Shown: piece after piece, positions 7,556-15,149 of the stretch
How the letters are laid out: each line of letters starts with the position of its first letter
Position numbering within the stretch: the stretch's first letter is position 1
NCBI RefSeq assembly: GCF_001831475.1
Contig: NZ_CP017688.1
Location: forward strand, 2,963,316 to 3,027,315
Length of the DNA stretch: 64,000 bases
Direction: 5' to 3'
Source of the DNA: Flavobacterium crassostreae
GTDB lineage: Bacteria; Bacteroidota; Bacteroidia; Flavobacteriales; Flavobacteriaceae
Program-made: the position numbers and the translations under genes
Notes under the pieces: generated by a model
What the model saw: only the letters and a program-made list of their open reading frames with translations
Database searches by the model: none
Told to the model about the DNA's origin: nothing

Positions 7556-8659
7556 ATGAGATTTAGAAAAAGAGTAAAAGTATTCCCAGGATTTCATTTA
7601 AATCTTTCAAAATCGGGAATAAGTTCAACACTTGGTGTAAATGGAGCAAGTGTAAACTTCACAAAAAAAGGAAGTTATTTAAACACTGGAATTCCCGGAA
7701 CAGGTTTGTATGACCGAAAAAAAATAGGAACAAAACAGAATTCAAATTTCACAGATTCTTCAGAAAATATTGAACATAAAAGTAATAGTACGCAAGAAAT
7801 TGTTGGTGAAATTAAAAGTGCAGAAACTGATAAATTAACAAGCGCAAATCTTATTGAGCTAAAAGAAACACTTGAAGAGGTTTATAAAGACCGAATTGAA
7901 CTTAATCAAGAAATTATACAAACGAAAAAGGAAATTAAATCTGCAAAAACCATACGTATAGTAGCATTCATTTTTGTTGTCGGACTGTTCGTTAAAGCCT
8001 TTAAGAATAAAGTTCTCGATAAAGAGGAATATTTGCGTGATTTAGAAAATCAATTAGAAAATAGTTTTATAAATATTGACGTAGAATTTGACAAATCTTT
8101 TGAAGAAAAATACAATGGTTTATTAAACTCTTATAATGAACTCTTAACAACAGAAGTAATTTGGGACATTACTTCGAGCATACAACAGGATATGAAAACT
8201 ACAAGAAGTGCTGCATCAAGTGTTGTAACTCGTAAACCTGTTAAATTTAAATTCGATAATATTGATATTATAAAATCAACTTATCCAGCATTTCATTTTG
8301 AAAATAAAAACGGAGGAGATTTATACATTTATCCTGCATTCATAATTTTCACTACAAGCGATAATAAATTTGCACTAATTGATATTAAAGATTTAGAATT
8401 AACTTTTTCACAACAAAGATTTTTAGAAGAAGAAAAAATTCCTTCAGACACAAAAATAATTGATAAAACTTGGGCGAAAGTAAATAAGAATGGATCACCA
8501 GACAAAAGATTCAAAGGCAATTATGAAATACCAATTGTTGGTTATGGAAAACTTGAAATTAAAACTTCTTTCGGTCTAAATGAATTATATTCCTTTAGTA
8601 GCTTTGAAAAATCAGGACAGTTTTCAGAAACTTTTTTGGAGTATAAAAAAGCAATTTAA
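7556..8659 (+). CDS. DUF4236-containing membrane protein (367 aa), cassette gene
   Basis: Residues 1-55 match the DUF4236 pattern: FRKRVKVFPGFHLNLSKSGI, then GVNGASVNFTKKGSYLNTGIPGTGLYDRK. A coiled-coil stretch (about 95-130) leads into one hydrophobic segment (TIRIVAFIFVVGLFVKAF, about 138-155). The C-terminal 200 residues are a soluble domain that I do not recognise. DUF4236 has no firmly known function. The start is 41 bp after the GTT of site C and the stop is 12 bp before site D. Confidence 0.8.
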   Translation: MRFRKRVKVFPGFHLNLSKSGISSTLGVNGASVNFTKKGSYLNTGIPGTGLYDRKKIGTKQNSNFTDSSENIEHKSNSTQEIVGEIKSAETDKLTSANLIELKETLEEVYKDRIELNQEIIQTKKEIKSAKTIRIVAFIFVVGLFVKAFKNKVLDKEEYLRDLENQLENSFINIDVEFDKSFEEKYNGLLNSYNELLTTEVIWDITSSIQQDMKTTRSAASSVVTRKPVKFKFDNIDIIKSTYPAFHFENKNGGDLYIYPAFIIFTTSDNKFALIDIKDLELTFSQQRFLEEEKIPSDTKIIDKTWAKVNKNGSPDKRFKGNYEIPIVGYGKLEIKTSFGLNELYSFSSFEKSGQFSETFLEYKKAI

Positions 8660-8670
8660 TTAAAGTACAA

Positions 8671-8787
8671 CCCCAACAGCCATTTTGAGCTAGCTGGAAT
8701 TTATTCGAATTATGGTCAAACCAAAATAATCATCTTCTAAGTTTGCAACAGCCATAAGTTTAATAACACAGACGGCAAGCGTTGCGG
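8671..8787 (+). repeat. attC-like site D (worn)
   Basis: It begins CCCCAACAGCCATTTTGAGC, close to sites B and H, and ends CAAGCGTTGCGGG (8777-8787). The two outer ends pair (ACCC-CAAC with GTTGCGGGT), but no long inner stem is visible, so it may be degenerate. Length 117 bp. Confidence 0.45.
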
Positions 8788-8858
8788 GTGACACATAAGA
8801 CCAATCCTGCGATATAATAAGTACGTCAACAAAAAGAGTAATTGTAAAAAAGACAAGG

Positions 8859-9470
8859 GTGGTTAAAAAGACAATAAAACGAGGTTTAAGGGTTTCGCGA
8901 TATGTTATATATAAAGAAACATTAGTTGACTACAAGGAACACTTTTGGTCTTTTATTGGAGCTTTTATAGGTATCGGACTAATCGCATTCTTTCAACATC
9001 ATATATTGACAAAGGAGGAAAATATATTTCTTATAGGTTCATTTGGCGCATCAAGCGTTCTTATTTACGGAGCAATTCAAAGTCCATTGGCTCAACCAAG
9101 AAACTTAATTGGCGGCCATCTAATATCTGCATTTATCGGTGTAACAATTTACAAATTATTGCCTGACATTATTTGGTTGACAGCTCCTCTGGCTGTTGCT
9201 CTATCAATTGTTGCAATGCAAATTACAAAAACACTTCATCCTCCTGGTGGCGCAACAGCTTTAATTGCTGTAATTGGTTCAGAAAAAATCAAAACATTAG
9301 GCTATTTCTATCTTTTATCACCTGTTTTTACAGGTACAATGATTCTATTTATAATAGCATTAATATTTAATAACATTACGCCACATAGAAAATATCCAAC
9401 AGACAAAAGATTTACAAATTCCATTAGACGGATTTTTATTAAAAAAAAACAATTTGATTCTATAACATAG
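8859..9470 (+). CDS. HPP family integral membrane protein, cassette gene
   Basis: 203 residues with about four membrane segments: residues 29-48 (WSFIGAFIGIGLIAFFQ), 55-75, 88-108 and a pair near 110-165. The family signature is present as TLHPPGGATALIAVIGSE (about 127-144). HPP proteins are small membrane proteins; some are nitrite transporters in cyanobacteria and plastids, others are unstudied. The start is 78 bp after site D. The N-terminal 20 residues are unusually basic. No clear attC-like site follows this gene, so it may share a cassette with the next one. Confidence 0.85.
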   Translation: MVKKTIKRGLRVSRYVIYKETLVDYKEHFWSFIGAFIGIGLIAFFQHHILTKEENIFLIGSFGASSVLIYGAIQSPLAQPRNLIGGHLISAFIGVTIYKLLPDIIWLTAPLAVALSIVAMQITKTLHPPGGATALIAVIGSEKIKTLGYFYLLSPVFTGTMILFIIALIFNNITPHRKYPTDKRFTNSIRRIFIKKKQFDSIT

Positions 9471-9738
9471 AGCAATGATACAAATATTGAACTTAAAGTC
9501 ATTTCGAACAAGAGAGCCATTTGAAATCCCCAACTTCTTGTAGCTGCAAATTGTTATAGGTAAGTTTAAAACGAAATATAGTCTGCGAAAGCCAAAGGGT
9601 TGACTACCCAAAGTGACAATTAAAAACAAAAAAAGTGGAGAAGAAACCACTTAAAAAACGGACTGTTCCTGTTCAGCAACTTTAATTGGAGGCGGTAATC
9701 GAAAAGCCTTATGAGTAGGTAAATCAAAAACAATATTT
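9471..9738. other. Intergenic, no gene; worn or missing attC-like site
   Basis: At this place an attC-like site would be expected, but neither YAACAGC nor AACGTT is present. A small hairpin AAGTGG/CCACTT lies at 9633-9652 with a T-rich flank only on the minus strand. No reading frame of interest was seen. Confidence 0.5.
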
Positions 9739-10737
9739 ATGTTCACAAAATCTGAATTAATAAATTTAAAAACATCTTTTGGTAATGCCTATCCTGATTA
9801 TTTCAAGCAATTAGAGGCCTGTAATACACAACAAGAACTAGCGGATACTTACGAAAAAATTAAAGCAGACGCTTTTGAAAAAGCTAAACCCTTTTTAGCA
9901 GAGGGAGATGATCCTACTGGATTTCCTGCAATTGCACTTACTACACAACAGTATAATAACTTGATTTCTGCACAAGGGGATAATATCAAAGTTTACGTTA
10001 CAGCAATGATAAATACGGCACAACTAATTCAGCCAAGTTTTAACGTTGGTCAAACTGTAGCTAGTTTAATGGGTGGAGGAATTACGGCCATCGGAACAAT
10101 TGCAGGTGCAGCATTTGGTGAGGGTATTGTGGGAGGTATGGTTGCTACATTAGCGGTTGCAGCAGGTGTTGAAGCCGTTACAGTTGCAGGATTAGTGACA
10201 TTGATAGCTGTTGCAATTATAGCTATCATTATACCAATCATTTATTTCATGCTTAAACCAGCTTGTTGCTTTGTTGTAGTGTTAAATGAAACAAATAATC
10301 AATTAAATTGGGTTGATGATTACAATGTACATGGTAAGCCAATTGGTCATACTCCTTTTATTAGTGCAGCTATAGATATACCTCAGCCAATACCTGGCGC
10401 TGGTAGATATGTTTATTGTGGCTTAGTGCAAACAGACAAAAGAGATGCTGCATTAGTTGGAACTCAATACGGATTTACATACTCTGGAAATTCAGGAGCT
10501 TACAAAGCTAATTTTGGGGTTGAATGTCCATTAACAAGTTTGTATGTAGACAATAACTGCTTTTGTGAAATTGGTTCTTCATCTGAAGATGCTGCCAATC
10601 AAACTGACTCCAAAAATGTATTGAGCTATACTGCCTCTAGTGTAAATCCAAAACTAGACGTAAGTATTAACTGTAATTCAGGTTCTGGGTATGTAGCTTA
10701 TTACATAGCTAGAGTTAAGGATGGATCTTTAAATTAA
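9739..10737 (+). CDS. Hypothetical protein with a Gly/Ala-rich membrane segment; possible pore-former
   Basis: 332 residues, no signal peptide. Residues 1-100 are helical and soluble. Residues about 105-175 are very hydrophobic and rich in glycine and alanine (ASLMGGGITAIGTIAGAAFG, then a long I/V/A stretch), like insertion segments of helical toxins. After KPACC the C-terminal 150 residues are beta-rich with several cysteines. This layout resembles two-part pore-forming proteins, but no family is recognised and a scaffold or membrane protein is equally possible. It is followed after 16 bp by site F. Confidence 0.7.
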   Translation: MFTKSELINLKTSFGNAYPDYFKQLEACNTQQELADTYEKIKADAFEKAKPFLAEGDDPTGFPAIALTTQQYNNLISAQGDNIKVYVTAMINTAQLIQPSFNVGQTVASLMGGGITAIGTIAGAAFGEGIVGGMVATLAVAAGVEAVTVAGLVTLIAVAIIAIIIPIIYFMLKPACCFVVVLNETNNQLNWVDDYNVHGKPIGHTPFISAAIDIPQPIPGAGRYVYCGLVQTDKRDAALVGTQYGFTYSGNSGAYKANFGVECPLTSLYVDNNCFCEIGSSSEDAANQTDSKNVLSYTASSVNPKLDVSINCNSGSGYVAYYIARVKDGSLN

Positions 10738-10753
10738 AAAATGTTAGATCTGC

Positions 10754-10883
10754 CCATAACAGCAGCTTAAAAGAAATGGCAGGAGAAGTGGTTAATCAAG
10801 CAGTTGGCTTTCTACAAAATTTTGTAGTGCTCAAAAGCTCGTGCCTCTATCCTGCCAGTTCTTTAAAAAGTAAAACGTTATGA
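10754..10883 (+). repeat. attC-like site F
   Basis: CCATAAC (10754-10760) and GTTATGA (10877-10883) form the outer pair. The inner arms at 10764-10784 and 10850-10870 pair over about 21 bp with four or five mismatches, including the perfect GGCAGGA/TCCTGCC end. The loop holds a perfect 16-bp palindrome CTACAAAATTTTGTAG (10812-10827). Length 130 bp. Confidence 0.65.
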
Positions 10884-11291
10884 ATAATTTTAAATCAACT
10901 TTATCAATTAAATCTTTAAGACAATATTTCTAGCACGATTGTTAACAGCTTTTTTGTTGATATTATAGCTAATTGCTTTTTAGAAAAAAAAATATTCTAT
11001 TTTAAAATCTTAACTATTTTATTGCATCTGCATCCATAATTTTTGATTACGATTTAAACCGCTATCTCGAGTACCTATTTTTCTAATCTAAACCTCTTTC
11101 TACATAAAATATTTTTGCATCCTCCCATTCAGCAAAAAAAACTCTAAATTGTTATTCTACCTAATGCAATCTTTTGGTTATTATTGGGTTTTTAGCATTT
11201 TTTTAATTGAAAACACTCATATCTGAAAAATGGATAAGGCGCTAAAAAACAGAGTTAGTATAATAATTTTGTTTTACAAATCGTTAAAAGA
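10884..11291. other. Non-coding AT-rich stretch, probably decayed
   Basis: No intact gene. Directly at the R' box of site F an ATG opens a 16-codon frame only. A protein-like minus-strand fragment with a stop is visible near 11085-11150 (reading VFFAEWEDAKIFYVERGLD), suggesting a dead gene. A lone GTTAACAGC at 10939-10947 resembles the left edge of an attC-like site, without a partner. Confidence 0.4.
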
Positions 11292-12344
11292 TTATTTAAT
11301 TATCCTTAATCTAGAAGTATTAAAAAATCTTTGAATGACATCTACAGGAATATTAAAAGCATTACTTAATTCCAAATCAGAATAATCTAGTTCATTTTTA
11401 TGTAATTTATATGCTTCGATAAATAGTGATGGTTCATCTATAAATACAAAACCATCTTCATTCTTCTTTTTTCCATCACGACTTAACTCAATAGTTAAAT
11501 AAGTAAAATGGCTTTCCGAAATACAACTCAAATCTTTTGCCCTTCTAATTATAGAAGCCATTGATGTTAGCCAGTAACTTTTTAATTGCCCTAAACTAGA
11601 TAATTTTAAATTAAACAAAGAATTTTTAATAAACTCTGCTGGCATCAGAAATTCAGATGCAAATCTATTTGCTTCATTTTCTTTTATTTTTTCAATATTT
11701 CTATGGTAAGGAATTGGAAAATCGTGCATCATTAAATGACCTAACTCATGAGCTAGTGTAAATCTTTTTCTATCATTTGTAAAAGATTTATTTAAAATAA
11801 TTACCGGATTACCTTTGTCAGTTATAAAAGAAACACCATCGAATTTTTCAGTTATTTCAAACTCTATCACAATAATACCGAAATTTTCTAATAAGGTAAA
11901 AATTGATTTTACAGGCTCATTAGGTAAAATTCTCAATAGCTTTCTTGTATTTTTGGCAATTATTTCTGGAGTATAACCCTCCTCAATGTCTAAAGGAACT
12001 AAGCGAACTTCAGGCCATTCTATAGAATTTGACATTTGATCAACTAAATATCCAATTAATCGAATACTATACTCAATTTCTGTTTTTATTTTTTTTGTTA
12101 TTGTTGTTCGCTTTCTATAATGTGCATTCTCAGGTAAATTTGAAATATTATGATCTAACCAACTTTCTGGAAACCCTAAAAAGTCAATGATTTTCAACAC
12201 CATTTCATCAGAAAGCAAACCAAATCCTTTTTCATACTTAGACAAATTAGATTGGGAAAGCCCAACGATATTTTTAGCTAATTCAGATTGAGTTAACCCT
12301 CTATATTCTCTAGCGAATATTAATTGTCTATAATTAAAACCCAT
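11292..12344 (-). CDS. XRE HTH and ImmA/IrrE-type metallopeptidase fusion
   Basis: 350 residues. Residues 7-60 form an XRE helix-turn-helix (YRGLTQSELAKNIVGLSQSN, then LSKYEKG). Residues about 150-260 form a zinc peptidase domain with the HExxH motif in FTLAHELGHLMMHDFP and a downstream EANRFASEFLMP, which carries the third ligand. ImmA/IrrE proteins cut or inactivate repressors, in mobile-element immunity or stress response; XRE-ImmA fusions also act as antitoxins or regulators in two-gene units. The upstream gene ends 27 bp away on the same strand. The pair lies reversed inside one cassette and has its own promoter. Confidence 0.88.
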   Translation of the reverse strand: MGFNYRQLIFAREYRGLTQSELAKNIVGLSQSNLSKYEKGFGLLSDEMVLKIIDFLGFPESWLDHNISNLPENAHYRKRTTITKKIKTEIEYSIRLIGYLVDQMSNSIEWPEVRLVPLDIEEGYTPEIIAKNTRKLLRILPNEPVKSIFTLLENFGIIVIEFEITEKFDGVSFITDKGNPVIILNKSFTNDRKRFTLAHELGHLMMHDFPIPYHRNIEKIKENEANRFASEFLMPAEFIKNSLFNLKLSSLGQLKSYWLTSMASIIRRAKDLSCISESHFTYLTIELSRDGKKKNEDGFVFIDEPSLFIEAYKLHKNELDYSDLELSNAFNIPVDVIQRFFNTSRLRIIK

Positions 12345-12371
12345 ATAAAATTATTCAATTATTAATAAAAA

Positions 12372-12998
12372 TTACTGATTTGAAGTTTTCTTTAATGGAG
12401 ACAAAGATTTGATTTTCGGTTTGGTCTTTTCAATAATTTCATTAGCAACAAATTTATTATCAGTAAACAAACTAATGTTATCTTCAGTAATTGTCCATTG
12501 TAAAGTGTTGTCATCAATATAAATCAATTTAGGTTCTACAATATTTCCTAGTCTATCTTTTTTATATCCAAAAAATAATATAGGGTCAATTGAAGTTGTA
12601 CCTTCATCAAACAACGACATAGTAAATTGATTTGAAATAGCAGATGAAAAATTAGTACTTATATTCATCGGCATATTTTTATTATCCAATTTTTTAAAAA
12701 GTATTGAATATTTATTTACTCGCAATATGAATCTTTTGTATTTTCCATACTTCCAATTATTTGGAAAAGTCGTTTGAATACTATGTATCATTTTCGAATT
12801 TAAGAGGGATGCTTCAAATCCTCTACCTCTAGCCTCAATTGGAGTTTGACTAACCTCTTTTTCAAAATTTGAAGAAGCATTTTTAAATGCATTAAATATT
12901 AATGGCAATTCTTTTCTTAAATCAATTTGACATTCGGTATCTTTTGCTGTTCTTCTTTTAATTGATGATTGATTTTGGCTTGTTAAATTTATTATCAT
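12372..12998 (-). CDS. Partner of the XRE-ImmA/IrrE protein; unknown, possible toxin
   Basis: 208 residues, no signal peptide or membrane segment. A conserved-looking core is around residues 45-170 (QTPIEARGRGFEASLLNSKM, then FPNNWKYGKYKRFILRV). It is the first gene of the pair with the XRE-ImmA/IrrE fusion and follows a promoter with two long direct repeats, as in self-regulated toxin-antitoxin units. Its role is inferred only from this arrangement; it might also be the substrate that the peptidase acts on. Confidence 0.65.
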   Translation of the reverse strand: MIINLTSQNQSSIKRRTAKDTECQIDLRKELPLIFNAFKNASSNFEKEVSQTPIEARGRGFEASLLNSKMIHSIQTTFPNNWKYGKYKRFILRVNKYSILFKKLDNKNMPMNISTNFSSAISNQFTMSLFDEGTTSIDPILFFGYKKDRLGNIVEPKLIYIDDNTLQWTITEDNISLFTDNKFVANEIIEKTKPKIKSLSPLKKTSNQ

Positions 12999-13023
12999 AA
13001 TATTATTGTTGAGCTATTAGATT

Positions 13024-13087
13024 GCAAATATATAATTTTTAAACGAATATGTAACTTTTGATATATAATTTTTTAATCAATATGTAA
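13024..13087 (-). promoter_or_regulatory. Leftward promoter with two 27-bp direct repeats
   Basis: Two near-identical 27-bp units at 13028-13054 and 13061-13087 (24 of 27 bases the same) are spaced exactly 33 bp apart, about three helical turns, so a protein could bind both on one face. The proximal unit runs into a -7 box TATATTTG (13031-13024, minus strand). The XRE domain of the fusion protein is the natural candidate to bind here. Confidence 0.6.
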
Positions 13088-13106
13088 AAAGAAGAAAAAA
13101 ACCAGC

Positions 13107-13230
13107 CCATAACAATCGTCTTAACTAATTTGCAGATTCTTTGGAATTACCGTTTTTAATTGTATATTCGTTTCGAAGAAAAACATCCGTATCCAAAGCC
13201 TGCAAACTAGTTAAGGCGGGAACGTTGTGC
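13107..13230 (+). repeat. attC-like site G
   Basis: CCATAAC (13107-13113) starts the site. The arms at 13117-13135 and 13200-13218 pair over 19 bp with only two G-U pairs. It ends GAACGTTGTGC. Length 124 bp, the same as site A, with which it shares its right half. It lies upstream of the promoter of the reversed gene pair, closing that cassette. Confidence 0.7.
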
Positions 13231-13256
13231 GCAATCATTAAACATAAAAATATATT

Positions 13257-13799
13257 ATGAAATTTATTTATACATTTTCTTTTCTAATTATCTCTATAAT
13301 TAGTTTTGCTCAAAAACGAGATATTCCTGCTGAAATTATATTGATTGATGGTGATACAATTAATACTGAAATCAGTGTAGGTGTAAATTTATTCAATAAA
13401 GACTTTATAAATGAACTAAGCATAATAAAATCAGTAAAATTAGTGCATGATATCAATGGAAAAACAAAAATTTTAGCCAAGGAAATAAAAAAAATAAGCT
13501 TTACAGATTTCAAAAATTCACAACGTGTATTTGTTGCTGACAATAAAAAACTTAGAGAAATGATTTATGAAAACATAGTTAAGTGCTATATCTATTATAT
13601 GGCTAATCCATACGACGGAAGTAAAGTTGCTCAATTTGAATTTTATGATGAGGATGGTAAAAAAGCCCGAAATTTAAAAAAAGCCGTTAAAGAGAAACCC
13701 GAAATACTTGATATAATAAAAAATTCTAAAGAATTGAATTACGCAACAATCCAATTTATTTTAAAAAAATATGAAGATGATTATTTAATTAAGAAATAG
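13257..13799 (+). CDS. Exported hypothetical protein (180 aa), cassette gene
   Basis: MKFIYTFSFLIISIISFAQ is a signal peptide ending in FAQ, typical for flavobacteria. The mature part has a beta-rich first half (IPAEIILIDGDTINTEISV) and a lysine-rich helical end. No family recognised. It starts 33 bp after the GTT of site G and stops 14 bp before site H, so it forms a one-gene cassette. Confidence 0.75.
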   Translation: MKFIYTFSFLIISIISFAQKRDIPAEIILIDGDTINTEISVGVNLFNKDFINELSIIKSVKLVHDINGKTKILAKEIKKISFTDFKNSQRVFVADNKKLREMIYENIVKCYIYYMANPYDGSKVAQFEFYDEDGKKARNLKKAVKEKPEILDIIKNSKELNYATIQFILKKYEDDYLIKK

Positions 13800-13812
13800 A
13801 ATAGATGACAGC

Positions 13813-13948
13813 GCACAACAGCCGTTTCAAGAAATTTGGGTATTTGGCTTAATTTAAAGACTGTTTTGTACTTATTATTATTGGTCTTTAATTTAGGGTG
13901 TCGGGATTTACTACACCCTAACCATCGCCTACTAGCGAAACGTTAGCG
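13813..13948 (+). repeat. attC-like site H (right end of array)
   Basis: It begins GCACAACAGCCGTTTC and ends GCGAAACGTTAGCG (13935-13948). The inner stem is weaker than in B or G; the loop contains an inverted pair TAATTTAAAGAC / GTCTTTAATTTA and shares GGCTTAATTTAAAG with site C. The final GTTAGCG contains the stop codon of the leftward gene 13943-14122, so the array joins the phage genes exactly at the R'-like box. Confidence 0.55.
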
Positions 13949-14122
13949 GAGATTTAAAACCTTAATGTCAACTAACTTTCTAAGTTCGTATTGAGCACCG
14001 TCCACAATAGAAATTAATCCTAATTGGTATTTGTGTTCAACTTTACCTGTAAATAATTCTCTGTTAGCGTTGCAAGAGATATAAAATTCTATTGTGTCAC
14101 CTTGTTTGATATTCTCAATCAT
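13943..14122 (-). CDS. Small beta-rich hypothetical protein (59 aa)
   Basis: The start at 14122 gives MIENIKQGDTIEFYISCN, which resembles the phage protein at 3816-3965 (LLENIKKGADFTYTIED); an upstream ATG at 14143 is less likely. Alternating hydrophobic residues suggest a small beta-barrel. Its TAA stop lies inside the terminal GTTAGC of attC-like site H, which may mean that the array was joined at this gene's end. Confidence 0.6.
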   Translation of the reverse strand: MIENIKQGDTIEFYISCNANRELFTGKVEHKYQLGLISIVDGAQYELRKLVDIKVLNLR

Positions 14123-14162
14123 AATAAAAACGTTTGCTGACAAGGTATATTAGCCATACCCA

Positions 14163-14190
14163 GTTAAGGTTAAGGTTAAGGTTAAGGTTA
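14163..14190. repeat. Hexamer repeat (GTTAAG)4.7
   Basis: Four full GTTAAG units and a partial fifth in tandem. It lies between the small gene 13943-14122 and gene 14214-14432, just upstream of the former. Copy number could vary by slippage. Similarity to telomere repeats is chance. Confidence 0.9.
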
Positions 14191-14213
14191 TTGTTTTATT
14201 TTTGTGGAATTGC

Positions 14214-14432
14214 TTATTTTGATCGTGCTCTGGTATTACAAAAATCTAAAGCTTGTTTAAAAAACCTTATATTTTCTTCCGCTCTTGGATGGCTTTCTTT
14301 CTCTTGTTTTTGCCAATATATAATAGCACCCTCACAACCATTTTTATACCGATTTAACCCTTCAATAGTATTTGAGGAATTGATCGTTGCTTGCAAGTTT
14401 GATTTATCAAATTCTATTATCATTCTCCCCAT
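14214..14432 (-). CDS. Hypothetical phage protein (72 aa)
   Basis: Short soluble protein; a start at the fourth residue (MIIEFDKSN) is also possible. No motif recognised. Its start overlaps the end of the DUF3560 gene by 13 bp, typical of a coupled phage operon. Confidence 0.6.
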   Translation of the reverse strand: MGRMIIEFDKSNLQATINSSNTIEGLNRYKNGCEGAIIYWQKQEKESHPRAEENIRFFKQALDFCNTRARSK

Positions 14433-15064
14433 AGTTTAAGTGCCAAAGAATAATTCTTTTCCGCTTCGTTGACTGCTTTCTTTGCATAGGTAAGGGAATA
14501 AGAATGTCTGCGTTCAATAGTTCCGTTTTTCAAACCTTCGTGCTGTATTTTAGCCTCTTCAAGTTTATACTGATAGTATTCTAAACATTCCGGCATTGAA
14601 AGGTTTATTATGGATGCTTTTCTTTCCCAATATTCGGCTCTACTTTGGTAATCAGCTGCTTTTTGTAAATGCTGTACTGAATTTTTCATTCTGTTGTAAT
14701 TTCTTTCAATCAAAGCTCGGTGACGCTTCTCACTATGGTGTCCAATCTTTATTGGCTCTGCTAGTACTAAAAAGTCCTTTCCTTCCTTAGATGCCTCATA
14801 ATAGTCGTTGCTTTTCTTTTCGGCATTACTACCAGCACCTTGTAGGCGTTCTGCTTTTCTTTTTGCCCATTCCTGAACGTTGAAACCATCCGCTCTTACA
14901 ATGGAGTAATAGTAATGATCCTCTTTTTGGGCTACGAGATTAAAAACGATACATTCATTTTCTTTTCCGTATTTCGTTTCCAAAATGATTATTTCTCCTT
15001 TTTCGTGTGGTTCTGTACATTTTGCAACATACACGTTTGGGCAATATTTTGAATAGGTATTCAT
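14420..15064 (-). CDS. DUF3560 family phage/plasmid protein
   Basis: 214 residues. The centre carries the family pattern (PIKIGHHSEKRHRALIERN, about 103-121, then AADYQSRAEYWERKASI near 137-153), followed by a coiled segment. DUF3560 proteins are frequent on phages and plasmids near replication or anti-restriction genes; their biochemical role is not known to me. Part of the leftward early operon. Confidence 0.8.
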   Translation of the reverse strand: MNTYSKYCPNVYVAKCTEPHEKGEIIILETKYGKENECIVFNLVAQKEDHYYYSIVRADGFNVQEWAKRKAERLQGAGSNAEKKSNDYYEASKEGKDFLVLAEPIKIGHHSEKRHRALIERNYNRMKNSVQHLQKAADYQSRAEYWERKASIINLSMPECLEYYQYKLEEAKIQHEGLKNGTIERRHSYSLTYAKKAVNEAEKNYSLALKLWGE

Positions 15065-15068
15065 GTTT

Positions 15069-15143
15069 TTAGTTTTTACAGATTGTACATTTTCCTTGTT
15101 TGAATAATGTCATGATGAAGCATTTTTTGCAGTATTTAAACAT
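15069..15143 (-). CDS. Micro zinc-ribbon-like protein (24 aa)
   Basis: ATG at 15141-15143 and stop at 15069-15071 fill the 85-bp gap between two phage genes exactly. The peptide has two CxxC pairs (CKKC and CTIC, 12 residues between them), the minimum set for one zinc site. Seen: the frame and the cysteines. That it is translated is inferred from the fit. Confidence 0.45.
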   Translation of the reverse strand: MFKYCKKCFIMTLFKQGKCTICKN

Positions 15144-15149
15144 TGGGGT

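Larger units (their letters stand above)
5651..13948 (+). mobile_element. Integron-like cassette array without integrase (CALIN-like), inside the prophage
   Basis: Seven repeat sites of 117-136 bp alternate with genes. Most begin (C/T)(C/T)NAACAGC a few bases after a stop codon and end AACGTTRNGC 28-78 bp before the next start. Most have long complementary arms, and they differ in sequence between the arms. That is the layout of attC sites: R'' (RYYYAAC), L'', variable loop, L', R' (GTTRRRY). All but two genes read rightward, against the surrounding phage genes. No integrase or attI is seen. The site-gene alternation is seen; that an integron integrase recombines them is inferred. Confidence 0.6.

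Noticed and set aside
14134-14439. Rightward reading frame with LRLRLRLRL repeat
   Set aside because: It is produced by the GTTAAG hexamer repeat and the reverse of real leftward genes.
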